DNA of 64,000 nt from Rossellomorea vietnamensis (GCF_025398035.1 NZ_CP104558.1:372001-436000), one strand, 5' to 3'. Counted from the stretch's first letter, positions 18,900 through 27,835 are shown. Numbers and translations: made by a program. The notes: generated from the letters alone by a model not told the origin.

Positions 18900-18923
18900 A
18901 TGTTAGGTGTCGTTCTTAACTAA
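18900..18923 (+). CDS. Putative 7-residue leader peptide MLGVVLN
   Basis: ATG TTA GGT GTC GTT CTT AAC TAA, with the excellent site AAAGGGAG 8 nt before ATG and a consensus promoter about 40 nt upstream. Its last codons form the left arm of the main leader stem, so translation would disturb the structure. The length is like leader peptides that sense ribosome-targeting drugs. Function is inferred. Confidence 0.55.
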   Translation: MLGVVLN

Positions 18924-19053
18924 CCGTGAAATGAATACGGACATTTTGCAGGCAGTAGCCTTTTAATTCAGGCTGCTGGATCAGCTTATTTAGCTATGCC
19001 TTCAAAATGTAGTTAAGAACAATGGTCATAGCATACTCACCCCTAAATCAGGA

Positions 19054-19084
19054 GAGCTGTGTCTTTGTGCACAGCTCTTTTTTT
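19054..19084 (+). terminator. Intrinsic terminator inside the MutS2-like leader
   Basis: GAGCTGTG/CACAGCTC 8-bp stem followed by seven T residues, located about 165 nt before the MutS2-like start codon. Confidence 0.85.
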
Positions 19085-19191
19085 GTGCATCATTCTGCAA
19101 ATGAGGACTTCTTTTCACATAGGTGATCGGGAGGCTGTTTGCAATTACACGTGCGCTATTATGATGGGGAGGATTGTATACGAGTGAAGGA

Positions 19192-19229
19192 AGACCACGA
19201 TGGACATTGTTCGTTGTGGTCTATTTTTG
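19192..19229 (+). terminator. Second hairpin with T-tract before the MutS2-like gene
   Basis: AGACCAC/GTGGTCT stem with extra inner pairing, followed by ATTTTTG. It could be a second, weaker attenuator; the ribosome-binding site of the gene begins about 8 nt later. Confidence 0.45.
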
Positions 19230-19249
19230 TATATTCGGAGGGAAATGGA

Positions 19250-21181
19250 ATGAATGAAAAAACGTTTCAAACACTTGAGTTTAACTCAGTGAAAGAAGAA
19301 TTAATGGGATTTGCTCTGACGGAAGAAGGTAAAAAGGAATTGTGGAAGTTACGGCCATCCACAAATATCCGTCAAATTGAAATGCTCCTCGATGAGGTGT
19401 CAGAAGCTGTACACATCTTAAAGAAAAGTGCCAGCGTACCTATCCACGCATTAGACGGGGTGGAGAACATCATGGGGAATTTGAATAAAGGTGTTCCCAT
19501 GAGGCCGGATCAGCTCACAAGTTTATATTATTTTCTCGATGCATGTAAAAAGCTGAAAAAATATATGGAGGATAAACAATGGCTCGCACCGATGGTTTCT
19601 TCCTATGTTTATTCCATTGAAGAGATCCCCGATCTCGGAGAGGAAATCAACCGATGCATCAGGAATGGCAGAGTCGACGATTATGCGAGTAAAGAATTGC
19701 TGAGGATTCGAAAGCAGGCGGGAATTCAGGAAGAACGGCTAAAGGATAAAGTACAATCGATTGTAAAATCATCAAAGTATAAATCCTTCCTTCAAGAAGC
19801 GATTGTGAGTCAACGGAACGGGCGATATGTCATTCCCATCAAGAAAGAATTCAGGGGGAAGATGAAAGGGGCCGTTCTGGATTCTTCAGCCTCGGGTTCA
19901 ACCCTGTATATCGAGCCGGAGGAATTGAGCAAACAACAGGATCAGCTCCTCACTCTAAAATTCGAAGAAGATCATGAAGTTGAAAATATTCTATGGACAT
20001 TGACTGGTATGGTGCAAACATACGAGCCACAACTAACTCTTGCGGTTGAAACAATGGTCCACTATGATGTATTGTTCGCCAAAGCAAAATATAGTCGCGC
20101 CTATGATGGAGTGAAGGCTGTTGTAAATGAAGACCAGAGGATTCACTTGATCAATGCGGTTCATCCACTGCTCGGGAAACAGGCAGTCCCGCTAACGATC
20201 AGGATGGGGGATGGATTTCATGCCTTGGTCATCACCGGTCCCAATACGGGAGGGAAAACCGTAACCATAAAGACGGTTGGGCTCCTTACCCTCATGACCC
20301 AGTGCGGTTTGCATATTCCCGCAGCCGAGGGCAGTGAAATCAGTATATACCAACACATACTCCTGGACATCGGGGATGGGCAGAGCCTTCAACAAAACTT
20401 GAGTACATTCAGTTCCCATATAAAAAATATCATCAACATATTAAAGGATACAAACGACCGGTCCCTTGTCCTGTTGGATGAACTCGGCTCCGGTACAGAT
20501 CCTATGGAGGGAATGGGTCTTGCCACGGCTATCCTGGATCAATTATATGAAAAGGGAGCCACGCTTATTGCCACTACTCACTATAGTGAGATCAAACATT
20601 TTGCAGGGGAGCATGAAGGTTTTATGAATGGCAGTATGGAGTTTAACATCGACACCTTGCAGCCAACGTATAAACTGATTGTTGGTCAGGGTGGGGATAG
20701 TCAGGCATTTTCCATTGCATTGAAGCTTGGAATGCACCCAGAGATCATTGAAAAAGCACATGAAATCACCTATAAGCAGAAGAAAACATATAGTCTTGGA
20801 GAAATCGACTACAGTGAAAAAAAGGAAATGGAGAAACAAATGATCGTTAACAAGCATAAAAAAAGGAATCACGGAAAAATCCAGAAACAAACCAGAAGCA
20901 TCATCTCCTTTGCCAAAGGAGATAATGTCCAGATCTCCCCGGAAGGAGAATTTGGCATTGTCTATGAAGGCCCTGATGGTTTAGGGAATTACACCGTACA
21001 GATCAAAGGGGAAAAGAGATCTGTGAGTCATAAACGGCTCCGTCTGTATGTATCCGCCAAGGAATTGTATCCAGAGGAATATGATTTCGATATTATCTTC
21101 AATAGCAAAGAAAATCGTAAAAAGGATAAGCTCATGGGAAAACGATTTGTAGAAGGCTTGACCATCAATCTTGAGGAATAA
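19250..21181 (+). CDS. MutS2-like ATPase lacking the Smr domain
   Basis: A 643-residue MutS-family protein: core and lever helices (about 1-320), Walker A GPNTGGKT (about 329-336), Walker B LVLLDELGSGTDP (about 405-417), and a C-terminal KOW-like beta domain (GDNVQI..GIVYEG). MutS2 of B. subtilis is about 785 residues and ends in a Smr nuclease domain, which is missing here. MutS2 proteins have been shown to act on collided ribosomes, so a translation-quality role is as likely as a recombination role. ATG follows GGAGGG at 7 nt. An in-frame TTG 111 nt upstream would give an N-terminal extension that crosses a hairpin, and is not favoured. Confidence 0.82.
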   Translation: MNEKTFQTLEFNSVKEELMGFALTEEGKKELWKLRPSTNIRQIEMLLDEVSEAVHILKKSASVPIHALDGVENIMGNLNKGVPMRPDQLTSLYYFLDACKKLKKYMEDKQWLAPMVSSYVYSIEEIPDLGEEINRCIRNGRVDDYASKELLRIRKQAGIQEERLKDKVQSIVKSSKYKSFLQEAIVSQRNGRYVIPIKKEFRGKMKGAVLDSSASGSTLYIEPEELSKQQDQLLTLKFEEDHEVENILWTLTGMVQTYEPQLTLAVETMVHYDVLFAKAKYSRAYDGVKAVVNEDQRIHLINAVHPLLGKQAVPLTIRMGDGFHALVITGPNTGGKTVTIKTVGLLTLMTQCGLHIPAAEGSEISIYQHILLDIGDGQSLQQNLSTFSSHIKNIINILKDTNDRSLVLLDELGSGTDPMEGMGLATAILDQLYEKGATLIATTHYSEIKHFAGEHEGFMNGSMEFNIDTLQPTYKLIVGQGGDSQAFSIALKLGMHPEIIEKAHEITYKQKKTYSLGEIDYSEKKEMEKQMIVNKHKKRNHGKIQKQTRSIISFAKGDNVQISPEGEFGIVYEGPDGLGNYTVQIKGEKRSVSHKRLRLYVSAKELYPEEYDFDIIFNSKENRKKDKLMGKRFVEGLTINLEE

Positions 21182-21184
21182 TTG

Positions 21185-21222
21185 AAAAAACGTACTCAGG
21201 GTTGAACCTGAGTACGTTTTTT
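21185..21222. terminator. Bidirectional terminator between the MutS2-like and ZIP genes
   Basis: A 16-bp perfect stem AAAAAACGTACTCAGG with a 6-nt loop lies between convergent genes. Confidence 0.93.
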
Positions 21223-21242
21223 CTGATGCATGCTTCTAACAT

Positions 21243-21971
21243 CTATGACATATGTGTCAGTACAAAGGAAAGGATGATTCCCAGGGATGAAAGGAAACCG
21301 ACAATGGGTCCGCCTTCCTCATATGCTTCCGGCATCATCGTTGAAGACGCCATAGCGAGCAGACCCCCGGCCCCGAACGCTCCGATAATGTATGAAGTGC
21401 TTTCAGGGGCATCCTGCAGTAACGCATATCCAAGCAAAGAACTGAGAGAAGAAAGGATGACAACACTTCCCCATAGGTAAAGAATTTTCTTCGTGCTGTA
21501 ATGATCGAGCTTTAACCCAATACTGCTGGATAAAGATTCAGGCAAATTACTGATGAAAATAGCGATGATGAAGACCCATTGCATGGATTGACTTTCAATA
21601 AAGCTGACGCCGATGATGATGGATTCGGGTATCGCATCCATGATGGTACCGACATAAATGGCGAGCCCCGAGTGGCCATGGGGATTCTTCTTCGACCTTT
21701 TTCTTTCGCTTCCACCTTTTTTAGAAATGAACATTTCAAATAATGTAAAGATGAGGGCACCCAGAAGGAACATGGAAATGAGGTATAACAGATCCGCTTT
21801 TCCTTCTGCTTCACTTAAGAGATCAAAAGTAGCGGACCCGATGATCAGGCCGGTACCTAAGGCCATAATAAACGCTACCACTTTTTTTGGTATATGAAGA
21901 AATATTGCCATAAACGCCCCGATCAAGAGGGAGAGACTGGCTACCCCTCCCCACAAAGCTGCCTGGAACAA
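21243..21971 (-). CDS. ZIP family metal transporter-like protein
   Basis: A 242-residue membrane protein with about eight hydrophobic helices and a His/Lys-rich cytoplasmic loop (KKNPHGHSG), the ZIP topology. The two metal-site helices read DAIPES and SNLPES, where most ZIP proteins have a His at the first position (HNxPEG, HExPEx). Transport of zinc, iron or manganese into the cytoplasm is the family function, but the changed ligands suggest a different ion or a regulatory role. TTG start after GGGAGGTAGG. Monocistronic. Confidence 0.83.
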   Translation of the reverse strand: MFQAALWGGVASLSLLIGAFMAIFLHIPKKVVAFIMALGTGLIIGSATFDLLSEAEGKADLLYLISMFLLGALIFTLFEMFISKKGGSERKRSKKNPHGHSGLAIYVGTIMDAIPESIIIGVSFIESQSMQWVFIIAIFISNLPESLSSSIGLKLDHYSTKKILYLWGSVVILSSLSSLLGYALLQDAPESTSYIIGAFGAGGLLAMASSTMMPEAYEEGGPIVGFLSSLGIILSFVLTHMS

Positions 21972-22107
21972 TGATCCTACCTCCCTAAATCGTTTTCATA
22001 TCGAGTTTTCCCTAATGTAGTAAATGATTAAACATAAACCGATTCCTTGTATAGTTCCAGGGAGCCCTGGGGAAAGTAAGACTGAATAAATTTTAGGAGG
22101 CAAAGAA

Positions 22108-22623
22108 ATGAAAAAATATCTAATGATTGCAACTATTGGATTGATGTTCATGATCACTGCTGCCGGATGCGGCACAAGCAATAACATGAATGAAGAAGGA
22201 CAGCAAATGAACAACCGTAACCTGGAGAGAGTGAACTACAAGAATGATCAGGCGAACCGGGATTATGTGAATGACGGGATGATGAGAGAAAATTACTCAC
22301 TTGCTGACAGAGAAGCGGGGAAAGTGGCAGAACTTAAAGAAGTGAGAAGTGCTTATGTGCTGACGACTGATCAAAACGCATATGTTGCTGCTGTATTAGA
22401 AGACGATAAGAATGGAAATGTTTCAAAGGAATTGGAAAAGAAAATCTCGGATCAAGTGAAAAAAGAAAATGGCAGTATCAATAATGTGTACGTGTCAACA
22501 AATCCTGATTTCGTAGACCGCATGAGAGGGTATGCCGATAAAGCCAGAAATGGGAAACCGATTGAAGGATTTGGTGAAGAGATAGCGGATATGGTGAAAC
22601 GGGTATTCCCGAACAGAGGATAA
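22108..22623 (+). CDS. YhcN/YlaJ family sporulation lipoprotein
   Basis: A 171-residue lipoprotein: signal with lipobox TAAGC (Cys at about 21), an Asn/Gln/Met-rich linker, then the YhcN/YlaJ domain with AYVLTTDQNAYVAAVL and a C-terminal IADMVKRVFP. YhcN and YlaJ are spore-associated lipoproteins in B. subtilis that affect germination or outgrowth. AGGAGG lies 7 nt before ATG. Confidence 0.87.
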   Translation: MKKYLMIATIGLMFMITAAGCGTSNNMNEEGQQMNNRNLERVNYKNDQANRDYVNDGMMRENYSLADREAGKVAELKEVRSAYVLTTDQNAYVAAVLEDDKNGNVSKELEKKISDQVKKENGSINNVYVSTNPDFVDRMRGYADKARNGKPIEGFGEEIADMVKRVFPNRG

Positions 22624-22631
22624 TGCTACGT

Positions 22632-22663
22632 AAAAAAAGTCGAACTCAGTTTCGGCTTTTTTT
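22632..22663 (+). terminator. Terminator after the YhcN-like gene
   Basis: AAAAAAAGTCGA/TCGGCTTTTTTT stem with one G-U pair and a strong T run. Confidence 0.85.
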
Positions 22664-22733
22664 ATTTACCCATAGGAAATGTTCGAATGATTCAGTATAC
22701 TATTTAGAGTGACGAAATAAATGGAAGGGAGAG

Positions 22734-23954
22734 ATGGACGTGGCCCAGACAGCATCCAAAACGGCCGTGAATCCTACTATATATGGAATTCTATTAGCCA
22801 TCAGTTCGGGTCATTTTATCAATGACACACTCCAGGCTGTCGTGCCTGCTATGTTCCCGATCATTGAGAAGTCATTGGGACTGAGTTATATGCAAATCGG
22901 CTGGATTGCCTTCTCACTCAATATGACGTCTTCTTTATTGCAGCCGGTCTTCGGGTTTTATGCCGATATACGCTCAAAGCCGTACCTGCTTCCATTAGGG
23001 ATGTTGTCCAGCTTGGCAGGGTTGATTGGTTTTGCCCTCTCCGGTCATTTCATATGGATCATCGTTTCTGTGTTATTTATCGGATTCGGTTCTGCCATTT
23101 TCCATCCCGAAGGTTCAAGAGTGGCATATATGGCTGCCGGAAATCGAAGGGGACTGGCTCAGTCGATCTATCAGGTGGGTGGAAATACCGGCCAGGCGCT
23201 TGCGCCGTTGATTACTGCCTTTGTCTTTGTCCCTTTTGGTCAGATAGGGGCTTTATGGTTTACGATCGTGGCCATTATTGGGGTTCTTGTCTTGTACAGG
23301 GTCTCTAATTGGTATTCAGATCAGTTGCGTTTCAATGAAAGAAGCAAGAGGAAAAAGAATGAAGAGGGGAGAAAAACCCCAATTAACCCAAAAATCAAGT
23401 GGGCGATGGTGTTTGTTGTATTCCTTGTGTTTGCAAGGTCATGGTACGGAGCAGGGTTATCAAATTATTACCAGTTTTACTTGATCGAGGACTACGGTCT
23501 TACCATTAAAAAAGCCCAGGCCTACATATTTGCCTTTATGTTTGCAGGAGTCTTGGGAACCTTCATGGGTGGGCCGCTTGCCGATCGTTTCGGAAAGAGG
23601 AACATTATCTTCTTTTCTATGATTGGAGCTGCACCTCTGACCCTTGCACTACCTTATTTACCGCTCTCCATTGTGTATCCGTTCATTTTTTGTATCGGCT
23701 TTATTTTATCGTCAAGTTTCAGTGTCATCGTGGTGTATGCACAAGAACTGATGCCAAGTAAAATCGGGATGGTGTCCGGTTTGACCGTTGGTTTGGCATT
23801 CGGCATGGGAGCTGTCGGAGCAGTCATCTTTGGAGGATTGGCCGATCTTTACACCATCCGATTCGTCATGATCCTATGCAGCTTCCTTCCTCTGTTCGGG
23901 ATGATGACATTCTTTCTCCCTTCAGACGAAGCAGTAAGAAACTTTCATAAATAA
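22734..23954 (+). CDS. MFS transporter, fosmidomycin-resistance (Fsr) type
   Basis: A 406-residue major facilitator with 12 predicted helices. The N-terminal SSGHFINDTLQAVVPAMFP and the GSAIFHPEGSRVAYMAA segments are hallmarks of the Fsr group, proton-driven exporters including the fosmidomycin exporter of E. coli. The natural substrate in bacilli is not established. Monocistronic between two terminators. Confidence 0.88.
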   Translation: MDVAQTASKTAVNPTIYGILLAISSGHFINDTLQAVVPAMFPIIEKSLGLSYMQIGWIAFSLNMTSSLLQPVFGFYADIRSKPYLLPLGMLSSLAGLIGFALSGHFIWIIVSVLFIGFGSAIFHPEGSRVAYMAAGNRRGLAQSIYQVGGNTGQALAPLITAFVFVPFGQIGALWFTIVAIIGVLVLYRVSNWYSDQLRFNERSKRKKNEEGRKTPINPKIKWAMVFVVFLVFARSWYGAGLSNYYQFYLIEDYGLTIKKAQAYIFAFMFAGVLGTFMGGPLADRFGKRNIIFFSMIGAAPLTLALPYLPLSIVYPFIFCIGFILSSSFSVIVVYAQELMPSKIGMVSGLTVGLAFGMGAVGAVIFGGLADLYTIRFVMILCSFLPLFGMMTFFLPSDEAVRNFHK

Positions 23955-23958
23955 CAAA

Positions 23959-24000
23959 AGAGGTGATCTCGTCCAAACGGAATCACCTCTTCGTTTTTTT
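23959..24000. terminator. Bidirectional terminator between the Fsr-type and NCS2 genes
   Basis: AAGAGGTGAT/ATCACCTCTT stem with a 13-nt loop and TTTTTTT, between convergent genes; it touches the NCS2 stop codon. Confidence 0.88.
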
Positions 24001-25291
24001 AAGAAAATGCAAAGTAAATGATGAATAATCCACAAAGGATGTACATGATTGGATGAACTTCCTTCCACTTTTTCAATGAAATCATCGCAAATGGATAAAG
24101 AATGAAGCCTAATGCGATTCCCGTTGCAACACTGAAGGTTAAAGGCATCATAATAATCGTCACAAAGGAAGGAATGACCACTTCAAGTCGATTCCAATTG
24201 ATATGTCTGACTTCCGTAGCCATCAATGCACCGACAATGATCAGTGCAGGGGCAGTCACTTCTGGAGTGATGACCGATAAGATGGGAGAAAAGAACAGGG
24301 CGACGGAGAAACAGATGGCAATCACGATAGACGTGAATCCGGTTCTTCCCCCGACGGCCACTCCGGCTGAGGACTCTACAAATGATGCTGTTGTTGAGGT
24401 ACCAAATATCGCTCCAGCCACTCCCGATGCAGAGTCAGCCAGGAGAGCCCGACCTGCGTTCGGAATCTGATTATCCTTCATGATCCCTGCTTGACTGGCA
24501 ACGGCAATCAAGGCACCTGCCGTATCAAAGAAAGCCACAAACAGAAAGGTAAAGATCACCGCCATGATTTCAAGAGTGAATATATCCCCTAAATGGTTGA
24601 ATACCACTCCGAATGTCGGCTCGAGACTAGGGACTCCGCCAATAATGGAATGAGGCACGGAGATTTGCCCCGTGACCATCCCGATGATGGTCGTTGCAAC
24701 CATCCCATAGAATATCCCGCCTTTAATTCCCTTTACTAACATCATCAGGGTAATGATAAAACCAAACACAGCAAGTAGTGTTGGAGGGGAAGAAAGGTTC
24801 CCGATCGAAACAAATGTTTCAGGGTTGGCAACGACGAGTCCCGCATTTTTAAAACCTATGAATGCTACGAAAAAACCGATTCCGCCGGCAATGGCGAATT
24901 TTAAATCCTGGGGGATGACATTAATGATTTTTTCACGGATCTTCATCACACTTAAAATCATAAAGATGATGCCAGCAATAAATACTCCTGTCAGGGCGAT
25001 TTCCCAGTCGACTCCCATTCCGATGCATACCGAAAACGTAAAGAACGAGTTGAGTCCCATGCTGGGGGCGATCCCGATCGGAAAGTTTGCAAGCAGACCG
25101 ATTAACAGGGATCCTACAATGGCTGACAGGGCAGTGGCTGTGAATAATGCCCCTTTATCCATTCCGGCCTGACTCAGGATGATGGGGTTCACAACCAGAA
25201 TATAAGCCATTGATAGGAAGGTCGTGACACCTGCTAACGTTTCTCTTCTATAATTTGTCCCTCTTTCATCAAACTGAAAGAATGTTTTCAT
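23999..25291 (-). CDS. pbuG: Purine permease, NCS2 family (PbuG/PbuO type)
   Basis: Proton-coupled uptake of hypoxanthine/guanine. 430 residues, about 13 helices, with family motifs GMGVDWEIALTGVF and FFDTAGALIAVASQAG and TTASFVESSAGVAVGGRTGF. A guanine-type purine riboswitch with terminator lies in the leader, which supports a hypoxanthine/guanine substrate over adenine. GGAGGG precedes ATG. The gene is alone in its unit. Confidence 0.9.
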   Translation of the reverse strand: MKTFFQFDERGTNYRRETLAGVTTFLSMAYILVVNPIILSQAGMDKGALFTATALSAIVGSLLIGLLANFPIGIAPSMGLNSFFTFSVCIGMGVDWEIALTGVFIAGIIFMILSVMKIREKIINVIPQDLKFAIAGGIGFFVAFIGFKNAGLVVANPETFVSIGNLSSPPTLLAVFGFIITLMMLVKGIKGGIFYGMVATTIIGMVTGQISVPHSIIGGVPSLEPTFGVVFNHLGDIFTLEIMAVIFTFLFVAFFDTAGALIAVASQAGIMKDNQIPNAGRALLADSASGVAGAIFGTSTTASFVESSAGVAVGGRTGFTSIVIAICFSVALFFSPILSVITPEVTAPALIIVGALMATEVRHINWNRLEVVIPSFVTIIMMPLTFSVATGIALGFILYPFAMISLKKWKEVHPIMYILCGLFIIYFAFS

Positions 25292-25319
25292 ACATAACCC
25301 TCCGTGTAGATAAAATAAA

Positions 25320-25353
25320 ATAAAAAAACTCCGGTGACTGAATCAACCAGAGT
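25320..25353 (-). terminator. Riboswitch expression-platform terminator
   Basis: ACTCTGGTTGA..GTCACCGGAGT stem followed on the minus strand by seven T residues, downstream of the purine aptamer and before the permease. Confidence 0.82.
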
Positions 25354-25393
25354 GTATCTACAGGATAAAATAATTCCATTGGTCTTACTTTAT

Positions 25394-25459
25394 CTTGTAG
25401 ACAAGCCATTTAAGGTAGCTGGTAGAAACGTTCAAGCCATATTCTTGAACTTATACAAG
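25394..25459 (-). ncRNA. Purine (guanine-class) riboswitch aptamer
   Basis: The minus strand shows a P1 stem CTTGTA../..TACAAG, a P2 hairpin GTTCAAG-AATATGG-CTTGAAC with the conserved loop, the invariant GTTTCTACC junction and the P3 hairpin. The specificity position in the J3/1 element GTCTA is C, which pairs with guanine or hypoxanthine; adenine riboswitches have U. It should terminate transcription of the purine permease when ligand is plentiful. Confidence 0.93.
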
Positions 25460-25693
25460 GTGCATCTATATTTGGTATAATTGAATTAGGAGAATCATAA
25501 CAACTGACTATCCTCCGGTCAATGGAACCGGTAAAAGTTCGTGAATTCATTATTTTCTAAATTGATGATTTATTATTAAAAATTGCATACGCCCTATACA
25601 TCATTCCTGAAAAAAGCTATATTTAGTGAATACAAACTATGAGTAGAGAAAACGTAAGTTAATAAGTGAATGAATATTGGAGGAATAAATAGA

Positions 25694-26554
25694 ATGTCTT
25701 CTTTAAAACCAGGTACAGTAGAGGATTTATACGTTGACCACGAAGTGCCATACGGTTTCTTTCTAACGAATGATATCGATCGTGTACTTCTGCATCACTC
25801 TGAAATAACAGAAGAAATCCATGAGGGAGATACGGTGAAAGTATTTCTTTATCATGATAAGGACGTTCGCTTGACGGCGACCATGAGAATCCCTAAGGTG
25901 CAGGTCGGTGCATATGGTTGGGCAGAAGTAGTTGATAAGCGGGAAGATTTAGGTGTATTTGTGAATATTGGATTGCCTAAGGATATTTTGGTCTCATCTG
26001 ATGATCTTCCGAAATTTGAGGAGCTTTGGCCGAATCCTGGCGATCAGCTGTTCCTCACCTTGAATCGTGATAAGCAAGACCGTTTATACGGAAGATTGGC
26101 CACTGAAAATATCATTGAACAGGTGTCAAGAAGAGCCTCTGCTGAAATGATGAATGCTAAAATACAGGGACGGGTGTATCGACTTCTGAGGGTAGGAACC
26201 TTCTTCTTATCTGAACAAGGATATCGCTGCTTTGTTCACATGAATGAGCGTAAAGCGGAGCCGAGACTCGGGGAACTCGTTGAAGGCAGAGTCATTGACG
26301 TGAAGGATGACGGAAACCTGAATGTTTCGTTCTTACCATTGAAGCAGGATAAAATGCAGGATGATGCTGAAGTCATCCTTGAGTATCTGGCTGTGCGGAA
26401 CGGTGCGATACCATTTTGGGATAAGAGCCAGCCGGAGGAAATCAAAGATCGTTTCAATATGAGTAAAGCGGCTTTTAAAAGGGCGCTGGGAAAATTGATG
26501 AAAGAAGATAAAGTGTATCAAGAAGAAGGATGGACGTATCTTAAGAATAAATAA
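25694..26554 (+). CDS. cvfB: S1-like RNA-binding protein CvfB (YitL)
   Basis: A 286-residue cytoplasmic protein of three S1/OB-fold domains and a C-terminal winged helix (FNMSKAAFKRALGKLMKE..), the CvfB architecture; CvfB controls virulence and RNA stability in S. aureus. GGAGG lies 10 nt before the chosen ATG; the in-frame ATG eight codons upstream overlaps that site. Preceded by about 230 nt with no recognisable gene, only an AT-rich promoter region. Confidence 0.9.
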   Translation: MSSLKPGTVEDLYVDHEVPYGFFLTNDIDRVLLHHSEITEEIHEGDTVKVFLYHDKDVRLTATMRIPKVQVGAYGWAEVVDKREDLGVFVNIGLPKDILVSSDDLPKFEELWPNPGDQLFLTLNRDKQDRLYGRLATENIIEQVSRRASAEMMNAKIQGRVYRLLRVGTFFLSEQGYRCFVHMNERKAEPRLGELVEGRVIDVKDDGNLNVSFLPLKQDKMQDDAEVILEYLAVRNGAIPFWDKSQPEEIKDRFNMSKAAFKRALGKLMKEDKVYQEEGWTYLKNK

Positions 26555-26571
26555 TCGATCTCCACAAGAAG

Positions 26572-26602
26572 AAAGAGTGCTGACAGATTGTCAGCACTCT
26601 TT
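26572..26602. terminator. Bidirectional terminator between cvfB and an MFS gene
   Basis: AAAGAGTGCTGACA/TGTCAGCACTCTTT, a 14-bp near-perfect stem with a tiny loop, between convergent genes. Confidence 0.92.
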
Positions 26603-26607
26603 CACAT

Positions 26608-27828
26608 TTAAAGGGAAGCGCTTTGTTCGATCTTACGACTTTCCTTCGTGTTAACAGGTCTGATCGGCAAAAGGGCTCCAACCAGTGCGATAAAGGAACA
26701 CCCGATGAGTACGTATGAATAGCCATTCAACGCAATCGTAGAGAGCACTCCGAATACAACAAGGTCCAAGCCCGAATCCACAATGGAAAGCAGGGAGATG
26801 GTCGTCGCCCTGACCCCGGACGGAATTAAGTCATTGCTTAATTGTGAATAAATAGGATAACGGATTGCCCGGACAAGCCTTAATAAGAAAAATGAACCCA
26901 ATACAATCCATAATGAAGACCCGAACAAGCCGGAAATGAGTAACCCCGCTGCCGCTGATACACCTGAAATATTCATGAGCATCACTCTGGAATAGCGAGC
27001 TGTCATCCAGCCGATTGAATTCGATGCAATATAGCCAAGAATGGCAGAAACTGCATAAAAGACCCCGATCAAATAGACAGGCAGGCCTGCATCCTGTAAA
27101 AGCGGTTGATCAAAGTATTGGTAAACGGCACCAGCCGGAATGAAGACCAATGTTACGTTTAAAAACATCAACAATAACTGGGGTGCCTGGCGTATTACAC
27201 GGATACCACTCTTTATTTGAGAAAAAGGATTTTCTTTCTGAAATGAATCAACAGACGGCTGCTTGACTGAAAGGATTAAAAATAGTTCTATTAGGTGAAA
27301 GGCTAATCCCAATAAGATAAGCAGAGTGAATTGACTGTCCACCAGATCCCTCGCCAAATAGGAACCGAAAAGGACGGCAATCAGCATACTGATAAACGAG
27401 GCTGATTGGATCTTTCCCATAGCATGGTCCATTCGATTTTCTTCATTTGATTCTTTGAGTGAATCATAGATTAACGCTTCATCCGCACCTGAAAAAAAGG
27501 TTACACTGAATCCATTGATGAAGCTGTATAAGAAGAACATCCAAGGTTCATAGGCGAATAAAAGCAGTGTAATACTAAGGAACTTAAGGAAAGAACCGAA
27601 TAGAAATGAATATTTTGCACCAAACCGATCTGCAAATATTCCAGTCGGTACCTCCCCGAGTAATACGGCACCGCTCCAGAACATGAGCACAATTAAAATA
27701 TCAGAAGAGCTTAGCCCTCTTTCAAAATAGAATAACGTTAATACGGGTTGAAGAAAACTGATTGTACCAAAAAAAGAAATCCAAAATAGCACCCGGATGT
27801 TATGGGTGGCAAGTGTTGATTTTGTCAT
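26608..27828 (-). CDS. MFS transporter with leader-peptide control
   Basis: A 406-residue major facilitator with 12 predicted helices; WFxFFGTISFLQPV-type start, GEVPTGIFADRFGAKYS between helices 2 and 3 (the MFS loop motif) and a second PIYSQLSNDLIPSGVRAT segment. Group resembles small-molecule or drug exporters; substrate unknown. Its AGGAG site is 7 nt before ATG and lies in a segment that can pair with an upstream sequence, whose alternative partner is inside a 19-codon leader ORF. That layout suggests inducible translation. Confidence 0.85.
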   Translation of the reverse strand: MTKSTLATHNIRVLFWISFFGTISFLQPVLTLFYFERGLSSSDILIVLMFWSGAVLLGEVPTGIFADRFGAKYSFLFGSFLKFLSITLLLFAYEPWMFFLYSFINGFSVTFFSGADEALIYDSLKESNEENRMDHAMGKIQSASFISMLIAVLFGSYLARDLVDSQFTLLILLGLAFHLIELFLILSVKQPSVDSFQKENPFSQIKSGIRVIRQAPQLLLMFLNVTLVFIPAGAVYQYFDQPLLQDAGLPVYLIGVFYAVSAILGYIASNSIGWMTARYSRVMLMNISGVSAAAGLLISGLFGSSLWIVLGSFFLLRLVRAIRYPIYSQLSNDLIPSGVRATTISLLSIVDSGLDLVVFGVLSTIALNGYSYVLIGCSFIALVGALLPIRPVNTKESRKIEQSASL

Positions 27829-27835
27829 AAATTGT

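Larger units (their letters stand above)
18865..19084 (+). promoter_or_regulatory. Structured leader with micro-ORF and terminator, candidate attenuator
   Basis: After the promoter come a 7-codon ORF, an 11-bp stem GTTCTTAACTA/TAGTTAAGAAC (18912-18922 with 19010-19020) whose left arm is the last codons of that ORF, an inner stem CATTTTG/CAAAATG, and two alternative pairings of the GGCAGTAGCC segment (with GCTATGCC or with GGCTGCTG). GAGTATG overlapping the micro-ORF site can pair with CATACTC at 19032-19038. A strong intrinsic terminator ends the segment. The arrangement looks like ribosome-mediated attenuation; a stand-alone small RNA is the alternative. Confidence 0.6.

Noticed and set aside
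19139-19249. N-terminal extension of the MutS2-like protein from a TTG
   Set aside because: The spacing to GGGAGG is only 4 nt, the segment crosses a terminator-like hairpin, and the ATG at 19250 has a much better site at the point where family similarity begins.
24102-24470. Open frame antisense to the purine permease
   Set aside because: It is a shadow of a strongly conserved transporter gene, with no ribosome-binding site.
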